Shown here: one piece after another, positions 48,766 to 60,126 of the stretch
Numbering within the stretch: position 1 is the first letter of the stretch
How the letters are laid out: the number at the start of each line of letters is the position of its first letter
NCBI GenBank assembly: GCA_033439265.1
Contig: JAVTVX010000021.1
Coordinates: 14,721,001-14,785,000 of the forward strand
Reading direction: 5' to 3'
Source: Dillenia suffruticosa
Lineage: Eukaryota > Streptophyta > Magnoliopsida > Dilleniales > Dilleniaceae
Length of the DNA stretch: 64,000 nucleotides
The notes under the pieces: generated by a model
The model's input: only the letters and a program-made list of their open reading frames with translations
Told to the model about the DNA's origin: nothing
The model's database searches: none
Translations under genes and position numbers: made by a program

Positions 48766-49327
48766 GGAAGATTGACGGATCCACTAATGAGTTGGGTAGT
48801 AGTAATTTGGAATATTTAAAATTCTTATGGTTAACCTAATCCAACTCCCTCAAGTTTAGAGGATTTAGCTAATGATATCTTAATCCCTAGGAATTTATTT
48901 GCTTCAAAGAAACTATTGCAAGCTGTGAATGGAGGGTTGGTTTTTATTTACTACTTATATACAAGGAAATGTTTTTTCTTTTTTAGTATTCAAATTACTT
49001 GAAAGAGCATAAAACTGAAGTTGCCGTAGCGGATAATGCTGGCACACTGCGAGTGTTGCTTCTGGGCCACACAGGCCTTAAAGAATAACACATTCCAACT
49101 ATATATCTTAATAAAACTATCCAAATTTAGAAAGATAAGGGACTCATATCTTAATGGGTATATCTTGGTTTCATAGTATCTTGACGAACTGTTATTACGA
49201 ATTAGTGTTAAGGTCATCACAATAGAACAAAATTTTCACATTATATCCACATGAGATAACAACAATAGTCGCCTCTATCTCCCTTTTGGTCAAGAAAAAG
49301 AAAGGTTTGAGGAACTTGCCTTTGCTA

Positions 49328-49495
49328 TTTTTTTATTTATTTATTTTTATATAAACCATTGATATTTGATTAGAGTTAGTTTGGACTTTTAAATGTCAAA
49401 ATTCTTCTAATATATTTTTTCTCTATACATAAACTCAAACTCGGATAAACCAGAAGTTGATGCTTATAACTATTTTAGTTTGTTAGTGAACTCGT
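49328..49495 (-). mobile_element. SINE-like copy
   Basis: The minus strand runs GTTTATCCGAGTTTGAGTTT (B-box-like), an A-run, 'agaattttgacatttaaaagtcca', 'aactctaatcaaatatcaatgg', then an A/T tail (AAATAAATAAATAAAAAAA). It follows the same order as the other family members; no target-site duplication was found. Confidence 0.4.
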
Positions 49496-51027
49496 CCGGC
49501 GCACATAAATTAATTTGAATCAGGTGTAACGAGGGGATTATTGAGGTCAATTATTGAGGCTTGTTTCCTTTTTTTGGGGGGGGGGGGGTGAGGGGATTGA
49601 GTGGTTGGTTTTATGGGACTTACCAAAATCTTACTACTTCTTGGATCATATGTCATTGATGATTTGCAAACACATCAACCGGGGTATTCATAAGGTTATA
49701 ACAAAAGAGTATCGCCCTTCCTCTTTTTGTAATTAATGAAAGGAAAAGATGGTCCTTAATTGTAGGAAACTGACAATGTGTTGAAGGTAATTGACCAAAA
49801 AGAAAGAAACCTAGGAGAAAGAAATAAAATCATTTAACACATTGCCAAAATATGGTTATATATATTTTCGTCCTTCCATCTTGCATGGCATGTAGGAGCA
49901 CGTGAACACCCCATGACACGACAACTATTTCACGCGAAAGGAACAAGCAGTGACAGAAATTCTGAGCATACCATATAGATCTATTATTATATTTCTAGGG
50001 TAGGTTATCAAATATGTGATAACTTTGGACTGAGGAGTCTGTTTTCCTCTGCTTTCAATGCCTTCGATTGGGGGGGGGGGGGTATAGCACTGCACAGATC
50101 AAACAGTGGTTTTGGTGGCATGGACATAGCGGCACCTTTATTTGCATGGCAATCCTCACTTCCTTTTTGATGCATATAAGCCATTTTTGGCCCAAAATGA
50201 AACTTCAAAGCTACAAGTCTCGACCATAGCCTCGGTGCCAAGTTGAGAGTTACCACAAGATTGATCATTGGTTGGCCTACCATGCCTTGCCGATGGAGTT
50301 TCTTCCTAGAAGAATTTATGACTCGATCCTATTGATGGGAGACTTTGCTCCATTCAAGCCGCAAGCTTTTCAATAATTTGATCACTGATATAGTAGTTAA
50401 TTATCCACCATCGTCTCAGTCAATCACAGAATCCCAATTATATATTATCAATCAGCTCATCACAGAACACAAAAAAATAGCTTCTATGTGCGAAACCCTA
50501 GTCAAGTCTATGTGAGGCCAAGTCCTAAAGGGCCTGCAAATATAGTAAAACTCCTACCGCCTTTGAGTGCCGTTCTTGACATGGTCAAATAACTCTAGTA
50601 AGTTCTTTAACAATTTAGGCGCCATTAGAATGCATTCCATTGACATTCAAAATTATTCCTTCCAATACTATCAAGTCTAAAACTGAGTGGAAATCAATTA
50701 AAGAGACGAAATCACACGACAAAAGAACAAAATTACAAATTATATTATGTGATATTGTGATCAACTATGCAATTTCAAAAATTCATAACTTGAGTTACAT
50801 TTGCTGGAATCTGATGATTCATATGTTATTAGAAAGCTTGAAGAGAGCACTACAACTTTTTATTTCAACACTTTTTTTCAGATTTGGACTGCAAATAGAA
50901 GAAAAATGCAGCCAAAATTGAGTCACAGAGTAGAAAATTCTGAAACTGCTGTTTAAGGCAGTCAACACTAAAAATTCATATATTAAGTTAGAAAACTCCA
51001 ATTGACTTGATTCAAGCGGCAAAGATG

Positions 51028-51225
51028 TTTTTTTTTTTTTTTTTTTTTGGTGCTGTACCAACCGATATCCAAAGTCATCATCCGACTAATCCGATTCGGG
51101 ACTTGCAGTGACCCATTAAGAGGGCTACCCTCCTAATGTAGTTTTTTTCATACCCAAACCACGAATCAAATTCAGAAACTTGGTTTAAAGATTTAGCGCC
51201 ACACCATTATATTACGAGGTGAAGC
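51028..51225 (-). mobile_element. SINE, well-preserved 3' half
   Basis: On the minus strand: GTGTGGCGCTAAATC (degenerate A-box), TTGATTCGTGGTTTGGG (degenerate B-box region), GAAAAAAACTACATTAGGAG, a GGGTAGCCCTCTTAATGGGT hairpin-like motif, then CACTGCAAGTCC, ATCGGATTAGTCGGATG, GGATATCGGTTGGTACAGCA and a poly(A) tail of about 21. It aligns along its whole length with the intact SINE at 40131-40322 and gives the clearest picture of the family's 3' module. Confidence 0.65.
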
Positions 51226-52286
51226 TAATTCTGAGAGGAAGATGGGTGAATTCTCTCAATTGAAATAAGGCGATCAACATGGTATGTTGGGCCAAATGGT
51301 GATTTTTCGTATATAAACTTACGTCCAAGTTCAGGCTTGACCTATTCTCAGGTTCAATCAAGTCAAGACTACATTCAGCCCAATTGAGCTCGGTCCAGTT
51401 TGAAGCCCAATCCATGAGAGTACGCTGCAGCCTAAGTTAAATGACCAAATCCAATTCCAAAGTCCAATTCCCATTGGCCCAAACCAAGACTTTCTCCCTG
51501 CACGATCGAAGTGAGTGTTCTAAGCAATGAACAATGGCAGTCCTACTCGAAATTGAAGAACACAAGCAAGAGTTTTATATTGAATCAAAGACCAAGAACA
51601 AAGAATTTCAACAGAGCACGATCATCTTCTTCGCCTCCTTCTACAGTCCAGTCACCGCCGTTTAGCCTTCATTTCAGCCGGTCCAATCATTTTCTCCGTC
51701 GACTTTGATTCCAACATCATTGTTTTCACCAAACATTATCAGAATCTCCTTCGTCTGCCATCAGCGAAGCCATCCTCCGTTTGCACCACTTTCTGACTTT
51801 AATTTTGACTTTTCTAATTTAGGGTCACGTTTGGTCCCTCATTTTTATTTATTCTGCATTACACTATTTTTATTATTAGATGTTTATTTTTAGTATTATT
51901 TTATATTTTATTTTCGGAATTTCTTTTATAAATATTTCATTTAGGATTAGAATTTAATATTTAGAGTTTCAATTTTAGAAATAAAAATAAAAATAAAAAT
52001 AATTATTAATTAAGGTCACTCAGGATATCAGATTAATAGTTTTATTTTTCTTGTATTATTTAGACAGAATTTAAAAAAAAAAATTCATCTAATTAAAATT
52101 AATTCTCCAATTATTTATTTATTTGACCTTTTATAAATTTAAATTTAAAATTTAATTATCAATTTTCACTCGATATAAATACACTTAATAATTAGAATAT
52201 GTTGCAATTCATAAAAAAATTGATTAATCCCCACAAAATGGGCTTCCTCATCCATAAATATCACATCACATCCCTACATACCATCA

Positions 52287-52664
52287 ATGTATAAAGGCAA
52301 TTCCAAGAGAAAAATGAATCAGGTCACAAGATCAGCATTTGCTAATATCCTAGACTCAGCAGAGATAGTGTGTAAGGATAAACTGATTCTACCTCCCAAC
52401 AACATGTCGAGGAAATAAAATATTCTAGCAATCAATGAAGCAGCCCATCATCTGCTTCAAAATCAGTTTGGGGTGAGACCAGATATCACGCCCTCCAAGG
52501 AAGAGTCGGCACCTACACCTCTCACCCCACCACGGTGTCAGGACAAGTTTTTGAGAGAATCAGCAGCAGCACAGATTTCCAGTCATGTCTACACTGGAGC
52601 TTACTGTAATCAACCTCAGTATCTTGCAGCATCTGATAATTTTTCACAAGAATATTTTGAATAG
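52287..52664 (+). pseudogene. Unrecognised frame interrupted by one stop
   Basis: From the ATG at 52287 one frame runs 125 codons to a stop at 52662-52664, broken only by TAA at 52416. The product looks like a real globular protein: VTRSAFANILDSAEIVCKDK and LILPPNN before the stop, NEAAHHLLQNQFGVRPD and ESAPTPLTPPRCQDKF after it. I do not recognise the family. It may be an exon or retrocopy fragment of an unidentified gene, and composition is the only evidence. Confidence 0.3.
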
Positions 52665-52689
52665 AGCTTGAACATCTAACCCATTATCA

Positions 52690-55010
52690 AAGACAGCAAA
52701 AGCAAAATTCCTAGAAAGGGACATCATGGATCTAGTTCTAGCGCATACATGCAACTTCCAAGTACCCGGTCAATGGCCAACCCTCTCCCCCCCCCCCCAC
52801 CCGCCCACCCCCCAAAAAAAAAAAACCCAACAAAAAAGGGATGCCTAGAAAACAAAATGTCTAGGGAGAAGATTTTCAGTTCAACCGTCGAGCATCGTTC
52901 CCCCTCATAACCCAACAAGCCAACAAGAAGAAATTGGTAATAAAAGTACTTTATAAACAGGTGCAAGTCGTATATATGTTTGTTAAACAGCATCATCTGC
53001 CAAAGTGCGACTTGTCAACCTATAAATTTGAAGCAATGCAGTACAATTCCACTTCTCCACAGTTCACGGATCGTTAATGGCAATGCTAATCACTTTTGAA
53101 TGAGGACTTAAATCAAATGATTAGCCATGTCTCAACAAACCATGGCAAAGATAAGAAGGAAACAAGGGACCAAAGAGAGAAGAGGAGTGTGCCACATAAG
53201 CAAGAGAAGAGGTTCCAAATGACTGAAGCCTTGTGTCTCTATCACCGAGGAACTGCAAAGTCTTGGGGATGCCCATACAATGAAAAGAAAAAAAATTAAG
53301 TTTAATCAGTGGCTGAATAAGGCTTCTACAAGAAGAAATGGCTAATTTGTTGAGGATAATGAATAAAGTCCAACTGGAGGAAGGGAAAATAATGAACATC
53401 ATCAAGAATTATGGTTAATTCAGGCAACCTTGAGAAGGAAAAAATTTTGGGTATTTTCTCATTTAGGATGTAAATACCAAGAGAAACACTAATCAGAAAA
53501 AGCAACTGCTGCTACCTTACATTTGCTGGAAGCAACACAATTGAGGAAACGAAATACTTAAATATACTGTCAACAACTTTCTAAAAATAATCAACAACCA
53601 GATTTTTTAGAAGTTCTGCCTTGGACTAAGCAAAATCGACCATAAGATAATGAGCAAAATAAAACTAGCACAAAGTCAACCAGCTTAGTCCAGGCATGAA
53701 GAACTGGGGTTATCACATTTATAACCATTAGTAATACCCAATACATGCCCTATTTGACATCGATCAGTGCCTACCTTAACACAAATATAATCTTAGCTTG
53801 AAATTGAATCATGATGAATTAATCATTTGATTCAAATCAGGGATTGGCTAGGACCTCATAACTGAAGAAAATATTCATGTATAGTATAATGTTTTCATAC
53901 ACAAAGCAAGGTTCATAAAGTAGAAATTTGAAAGCCCTACAGGGGCAACAAGTAGATGATGCATTTTGTGCACTATATTTGTCATCAACCTACAACTAAC
54001 ATACATTGATTAAGCCATTCATGAAGATAAGGTTAAGTACACGTTTAAATAATCGGCATATTCAATTTTGGTATAATACCTTATCTAAATCAATTCAAAG
54101 GATAAGTTTAGGAACTGAGCAGAAAAATGGAAAGAACCATCATTAATATGTGACAGATTACAAAAATCAGGGGGCAACTACAACACTACCTGATTAGAAT
54201 CCCTGAACAATAAATAAGCAAATGCCCTAGAGATAAGACTGAAAATCCACAGAATGCAAACTAAATCAGGCACTAGTTATTTGGCCAGAAAAGGGTTTAC
54301 ATAAACTTCAGAATTCAGATTACAACTTCAGTGATCAGAGGACTAAACAAAATCCTATACGTTTATTTTTTCTGAATAGATCAACCTGGCCCTGTCACAA
54401 TGGCAAAGCAAGCCCTATAAAATGAAATACAATGGCAAGTTAGGAATATGCAAAACCAGCATCAGATAAGACACATTCCAACATAGCTAGTTAATAAAAC
54501 ATAAGTACATGTATATATACGTATGTATATGTATTTATAATTTGGACGGAGATAACAAAATCAATGTGGCACAGTTCCATTGGTATGCCCATTTGTAATA
54601 TCCTTTATAACTTTCATTGAAAAGTTAAAAAAGTACAAGGTCATGAAAGTTGTGCTGTTAGTTTGAAACCTTAACAAGGAAACTCTACAAAAAATAAGTA
54701 ATCTCTAGTCAGGTCAACCCAGCTTAAGTAAGACATATACCTAAGTAGCTTTTACAAAGATCTTCCTAATCAATATGTTTAAGACCTTCAATTTTCTTTT
54801 TCCATTTTTCATTGAATCAAATAATCAAACACATGGTACCTACATAAAACCAACCATGAGATTTCAATTAACCATGAAATTAAAACCCTAACTCTGGGGG
54901 AAATAGTCGTCAATCAGCACAATGAGAGCGGACAAGAAGATCATAGAATCAAATAACGAAATGAAACTGGACAAGCGAAACCCGAGAGAGAGAGAGAGAG
55001 AAAGAGAGAG
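52690..55010. other. Spacer or 3' region of the NFD6-like gene
   Basis: No coding signal recognised. A C-run (52788-52799) and A-runs are present. NFD6-type genes often have long alternatively spliced 3' exons, so part of this may be transcribed from the minus strand. Confidence 0.35.
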
Positions 55011-55012
55011 AC

Positions 55013-55398
55013 CTTGAGAGAGCCAACTCCAGCAGCTAGAATCAACCAGCTATGATGAGACTTGAGACGAGCATTAGCAACAGCAGTATGATAAGGCAAT
55101 CAGTGACTCCCATACATCCCAAAACTGAAACAACCCTGAAAAGCAACAAATATAGACAATCAAAAAACCCCATCAAAAAAATGAATTCACTGACCTAGAA
55201 AAAATGGAATTAAGACAGAAAGCTCTTACTTTGAAGCCTTGTTAAGGCTTGTTCTTATGTTGAAGAAGAAGAAGAAGATACAAAAGCCGAGGACGAAATG
55301 GGTCTCGAAGAAAATGTTTCTCGGACGTTACTGTTTGGGCTCGAGCTGCCACGGACCTCAGCGCAACCCATTACTGCTGATCTGCAGAACGACGCCAT
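55013..55398 (-). pseudogene. NFD6-like gene (organellar small protein) with broken frame
   Basis: Exon 1 (55398-55230) starts MASFCRSAVMGCAEVRGSSS, the typical organelle-targeting start of NUCLEAR FUSION DEFECTIVE 6-type proteins. It continues SSRPISSSAF and a Ser run, meets TAA at 55255-55257, then reads on as EQALTRLQ to a GTAAGA donor. Exon 2 starts after an AG at 55136. Its three frames contain, in order, pieces of the expected family sequence (VVSVLGCM; ESLI; then HTAVANARLKSH). At least two further single-base shifts are therefore needed to keep one frame. A minus-strand TATA box lies 122 bp upstream. Either a decaying gene, or indel errors in the assembly. Confidence 0.5.
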
Positions 55399-55640
55399 TC
55401 TAGAGAGAGAGAGAGAGAGCGAGAGAGCGCTTAAACCACCCTAGAGCGAGGGTTTTTAGAGCGAGAGGCTTTGACATTTCCATTCTTAAACGCATCCGTT
55501 TCACTCTCCAAACGATCAGTTTATATAGCGTCGGCCCCCGGGCGGGCCTGCCGAGCCCATGCTCAGCTCTAGCTCTACTCGGAAGTTCTGAGCCTCCGTT
55601 GCTCGTCCTGCCCATCCTCGTCCCCATAAAACTCGCCGGC
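55399..55640. promoter_or_regulatory. Shared promoter region between the NFD6-like and bL27m genes
   Basis: The two genes are divergent with about 240 bp between the NFD6-like ATG and the probable bL27m first exon. A CTATATAAA TATA box on the minus strand (55520-55528) serves the NFD6-like side. The middle is GC-rich (GGCCCCCGGGCGGGCC-type). No TATA was seen for the plus-strand gene. Confidence 0.4.
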
Positions 55641-56121
55641 ACGCCTCTCTCTCTCTCTCTCTGACATCAAAGATCACTTACGCTCCACTATTTTCTCTCT
55701 CGTCCTCCTCCTCAGGTACGCCACAACTCTCTCTCTCTCCTTCTAGCTCTCTCCAAATTCGCTTGTCGATTTTCATATCATTTTTTTTGCTTCCACGATC
55801 TGCTTTACTACTATGTTTAGAATTAATTATACTAATTGACCACCATTTTCCCAAAGTTAGGGTTTTTATTTTAATTTGAGGATAAGTTGATATTTCGTCG
55901 TTGGTTTTAATTTAGTTACCATCGTATTTTGATAATTTGATTCAATGAAAAATGGAAAAGTCAATTATTTCATTTGGTTGATTTGTAGAGATTACTTAGA
56001 TATACGTCTTACGTGAACTGGGTTTGAGCTGAGTAGAGATCACTTGGTATTTGTAGAGGTTCCTGATTTAGGTTTCAAGCTAACATCATAACTTTTTCTG
56101 ACATTGTACAATAACAAAGTT

Positions 56122-57298
56122 TCAAGCTCCGAAAACTGAGTTTCTTGTACCGAAATAACTCAAAAAAAAATTTTTAAATAATCAAACGGAAAAATATTTC
56201 CTTTTCTAACCCACATTTGTTGGGAGTTGAAGACGCGACACACTGTGTCGCGTCTTCAACCCGTGACAAAGTCCAGAGAGAGAGAGAGAGAGTCCGCGGA
56301 GGGGAGGGGAGAGAGAGAGGGGAGGAGAGCGGCGGGGGGCGGGTAGGGGGGAGGGAGGAGGGCGGCGGCAGGCAAGGGGGAAGGAGAGAGAGAGGGGAGG
56401 GCCACGGCGAGGGTGTGTGAGGGGGGAGGGAGAGAGAGAGAGGGGGAGGAGGGAGGCGAGGGAGAGAGAGGGGAGGGCGGCGGGGGGTCCGCCAGGGGAG
56501 GGAGAGAGAGAGAAGAGGAGGAGGAGCGCGGCGGGGGGCCGGGAGGGGGGGAAGGGAGAGAGAGAGGGGAGGGGCGCGGGCGGGGGTGCGGAGGGGGGGA
56601 GGGAGAGAGAGAGAGGGGAGGGCCCGGCGGGGGAGGCGGAGGGGGGAGGGAGGGGAGAGAAAGAGGGGAGGGCGGCGGGGGGGTCCTCTAGGGGGAGGGA
56701 GAGAGAGCAAGAGGGGAGGGAGCGCGGCGCAGCCACGGTCCTCCTCTGTCTCTCTCTCCCTCCCCCTCCGCCCCCCGTGGCCATTCCCTCTCTCTCTCTC
56801 TCTCCCTACCCCCCTCCGCACCCCACTGGGCCCCTCCCATCTCTCGTCTCCTTCCCCCCCTCCTTCCCCCCGCCCGTGCTCCTCCCCTCTTTCTTCTCTC
56901 TCCCTCCCCCGGCGGACCCCCCCGGCGGACCCCCCGCCGCCCTCCCCCTCTGTCTCTCCCCTCCCTCCCCCCCTCCGCCAGGCCCTCCCCCTTCCCTCTC
57001 TCTCTCCCTCTCACCCTTCGCACCCCGCCACAGTCCTCCCCTCTCTCTCTCCTTCCCCCACCGCCCCCCGCCGCTCTCCTCTCCCCTCTCTCTCTCCCTC
57101 CCTCGCGGACTCCTCTCTCTCTCTCTCTCTCTAGACTTTGTCGCGGGTTGAAGACAGACACATCGTGTCGCGTTTTCAACTCCCGACAAATATGGGTTAG
57201 AAACGGAAATATTTTTCCGTTTTGGTTATTTTAAATTTTTTTTTTGAGTTATTTCGGTACAAAAACTCCTGAAAACTCGATGCTACATATTCAAGGCC
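56122..57298. mobile_element. ~1.17-kb hairpin-forming inverted-repeat element
   Basis: The left end (about 56122-56270) and the reverse complement of the right end (about 57134-57298) match closely. Both read, in order: 'gtaccgaaataactcaaaaa', 'cggaaaaatatttcc', 'ttctaaccca(c/t)atttgt(t/c)ggg', 'agttgaa(g/a)acgcgacac' and 'gacaaagtc(c/t)agagagag'. Inward of these the left arm is about 440 bases of almost pure purine (GAGAGAG, GGGGAGG, GGCGGGG units) and the right arm about 400 bases of its pyrimidine complement. They meet near 56715-56740. There is no transposase or other credible coding sequence; the long Arg/Gly/Glu and Pro/Ser/Leu frames come from the repeats. It resembles a foldback or very large non-autonomous DNA element. 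I could not define a target-site duplication. Confidence 0.8.
56226..56260. repeat. 35-bp perfect palindrome (17-bp arms) in the left terminal repeat
   Basis: Arms GTTGAAGACGCGACACA and its exact reverse complement, separated by a single C. The right terminal repeat has the matching but imperfect palindrome at about 57147-57181 (one arm changed to GAAGACAGACACA, the other to GTGTCGCGTTTTC). Confidence 0.95.
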
Positions 57299-58517
57299 TG
57301 TGCTTTAATTTAATATTTACCTATTTATGTGTAACTAGGGACAAAGCTAGAAATTTATATCAAGGGGCGAAATACAATATGCTTTCGGGTTATAACTTGG
57401 GGGCAGGGGCTATAACTTTTTGTGGTAAACAATATTCAGAGTTATTGTTATTGAAGTTATATACATTAGGTTTTCTTGGGGGTTGCCACCCTGCCCATCC
57501 CCTTAGTTCGTCCAATGTAATCTACAAGTGAAGAGTAGGGCAGTAAAAGCAATCAGAGTAGGTCTACCTTGAATTGGATTTGACTCGTTGAAAGCTCTGG
57601 TCAGGTTATAAGATTTGAGTTCAATTTTGAGCTCTTTCGGTTTACTACTAGCGATTGAGCATTGCAGTACTCAGCTTTCTTCTTGTTTATAATTCATAAA
57701 TTAAGCATGTGGCTTGTATGATGCTCATTTGATTTGGCTCTTATGATGCTAGGATGTTTTCACCCCGAAGTAGAAGATTTACTTTATAATGAGGTTGAAC
57801 CCTCAGTATTCTTGCTTTAGTAGATCTGTTTTGCTGATGGGAACCACATTGGCATGATTCTCTCTTAGCGCATTACATTTGGTGACATGCAGGGAAACTA
57901 AGTTTGTCATGCTAAACTGTGCTATTAGGTGTGCTAATAATAATCACTACCATTGAAATTATGGTTCTTATTTAAAGTAATAATTTGAGTGTGCAGTATC
58001 TACTGACTTGATATCCTGTTAGGGGTGGACATTTTTCATCTTACAGTTCAGGAGAAAATTGGTAATCTGTGGGCATTTTTTTTTTTTTTTCTGTTGATAG
58101 TGGTAGAATAATGTTAATGGCAAGATAAAGATTGATCTTGTGAAAAGGATATAATGCTTGGATAAGAACTTGGAGAGATCTGAGAAAGATTGTTACCTTG
58201 GAGGGTTCTAATGATTTTCTGGATCTAGTTTTAGGCTATTGCAACCATTACAGGATTGAAAGTGTTGTATAAGCGTTGTATGTGCATGTAAAATCTGCAT
58301 GGTGGCTTCTTTTTGTCTGCTACCAGCTGTGATCTAGATGGAATGATACGTCACCCAACCCATCTAATTGGAGCTTTTGCTTTTATCCCCCTTTTTCTAT
58401 TAATACCCATTTACATGGATACCTTTTTTCAGGTTAATTTGACCTTGTTCTGGAATTGACGATGATTTCGCAGCAGCAATATGTCGGAGAATCAATCTTA
58501 GAGAGCTCATTCGAGAC

Positions 58518-59416
58518 ATGCCTGTTTACAGCAGTGCTGCAGGTAAAATACCTCCATATACTGCTTTTTATGTTGGGAATGGTGTTTTAGTTTCCTTTAC
58601 ATATTATTTGGAAGGTGGGGTCTGTAGGGACAGCAAGGGGAGGGAACATAACCCTTCATTTATTTATATTAAAAAAAAAATCCTTCTAGTGAGGTGGAGG
58701 GGGTCAGAGAGTTCCAGATAACTGCCGATCCCCTTGAAATCATCGTAAACTTGTCCCCTCTAATTTTGGGGGATTGTATGAGAGGGGTTTAGATTTTAAT
58801 GAAAAGCTAAAAACACACCATATGTTACCTTTCCTTTCAATAATTTTTAAAATCTAAACAAGACGAGGATGTTCTGTCCCTTCCCTTCCCATCTGCTTCC
58901 CTTCCCTCCTCTTGGGCACCCCTCTTTCAAAACTTCCAAAAAATTCATTAGAGATGTTGGTTAGTGGGATTAAATTCTTACCTTGAAATTTAGATGTATC
59001 CGGAGGACAAAGTTTGCTCTTCAGACGCTGGGCTACCAAAAAGGCAAAAGGGTCAACAAAGAATGGACGGGACTCAAAACCAAAAAGTCTTGGTGTGAAG
59101 AAATTTGGTGGAGAGGTAAGATCATGTATAGTGAGACATGGAGTGATTTGTCTGGGGTAATTACTTACTGTTTTGCTTTCATGGTTTATCTTCGCAGAGA
59201 GTGATCCCTGGAAATATCATTGTTCGTCAAAGGGGCACAAGATTCCATCCGGGAAACTATGTTGGGATGGGAAAGGATTACACTTTATTCGCTTTGAAAG
59301 AAGGTTGTGTAAAGTTTGAAACTCACAAGCTGAGTGGCCGCAAGTGGGTGCATGTTGAGCCTAAGGATGGCCATGTTCTCCACCCTGTTTACATAACTGC
59401 TGCAGACCTGGCTTGA
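58518..59416 (+). CDS. Mitochondrial large-subunit ribosomal protein bL27m
   Basis: Coding exons 58433(58518)-58542, 58994-59115 and 59198-59416, with phases closing. The protein continues [68 protein letters not shown] and [16 protein letters not shown]: classic bL27 with a mitochondrial-type presequence before RRWATKK. The homologous upstream segment FAAAICRRINLRELIRD is present in the same frame at 58467-58517 but has no start codon. The ATG expected there (58462) is one base out of frame and an in-frame TGA lies at 58439-58441. Translation in the right frame can start only at 58518, giving 121 residues, about 30 fewer than usual. bL27 sits at the ribosomal peptidyl-transferase centre and helps position tRNA. 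Confidence 0.88.
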
Positions 59417-60126
59417 AGACAGCGTTTTAATGTTTAGACAGACTCGATGCTACCTTTATGGATGAAGTTTGTATATCTCAAGTAGAATGTCTGATGTTTG
59501 GAAATTTCAGGTCTGGCCCTCAAATAAGTGACATCCATGCCCCCTTGTGGGTACAATTTTCTGCAGACAGGTTGATAGACCTATAATTTGCTTGCTGTTT
59601 GCTAACTGAAGCATTTTGTGTCATTTAATCTATTAAAGGCCAGCAAGATTTACCAGCTTGCCAAATTATGTAATACGTAATTCCTCTTATTAAAGGCATC
59701 TGTGGTTTTTTTCTATTATTTGTTTTTCAATTGTTGAAGATTTTAGGATCTTGCACATTGCATCTTATACAACCCTTTTTTCTTTCATTTCTTATGGATG
59801 ATGTGAATTAATGCCGACATCTGTTGGAAAAATTTTATATGCATTTCTAGCACTTGTGCAAACTGGGCATGAGCTTTGCTAACAATTGGCTTGTTGAATG
59901 CTAAAAATTATATACAGAATCTTTAAACACAAGATAACACTGAAAAGACCTTAGGAACTCCAGAGGTGGATGTGCTGATAAACTTAAACCAGTCTGCAAT
60001 GGATGGTTGAAAATGTTATGCTCTTCAACATTATCACTCCAGGAATATAATGAAATATCATCCTCTTCCAACAGTTAAAACTCTTTGAGAACTAGAAACA
60101 ATTGGAATTCAACGAATGTCAACTTT
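59417..60126. other. bL27m 3' UTR and spacer
   Basis: Plus-strand 3' UTR followed by AT-rich spacer; nothing else recognised. Confidence 0.5.

Larger units (their letters stand above)
48481..52286. other. Intergenic with SINE copies
   Basis: Holds a (GA)n microsatellite, two SINE copies annotated separately, and G-runs at 49567 and 50071. An open frame at 50008-50283 (minus) is protein-like in composition, but I cannot relate it to anything. Confidence 0.45.
55640..58432 (+). other. 5'-UTR exon and long leader intron of the bL27m gene
   Basis: A CT-rich leader ends at 55715 with CTCAG before GTACGC. The acceptor is TTTTTTCAG at 58424-58432. The 2.7-kb intron contains the giant inverted repeat at 56.1-57.3 kb. 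Inferred from splice signals and the absence of coding sequence upstream of the 58433 exon. Confidence 0.5.

Noticed and set aside
50008-50283. Minus-strand frame of 91 codons
   Set aside because: Composition is not obviously artefactual, but there is no family similarity that I can name and no supporting context.
56174-57189. Several long overlapping open frames on both strands (up to 244 codons) in the hairpin element
   Set aside because: They consist of Arg/Gly/Glu or Pro/Ser/Leu repeats, exist in almost every frame because purine- or pyrimidine-only DNA lacks stop codons, and have no gene-like start or splice context.
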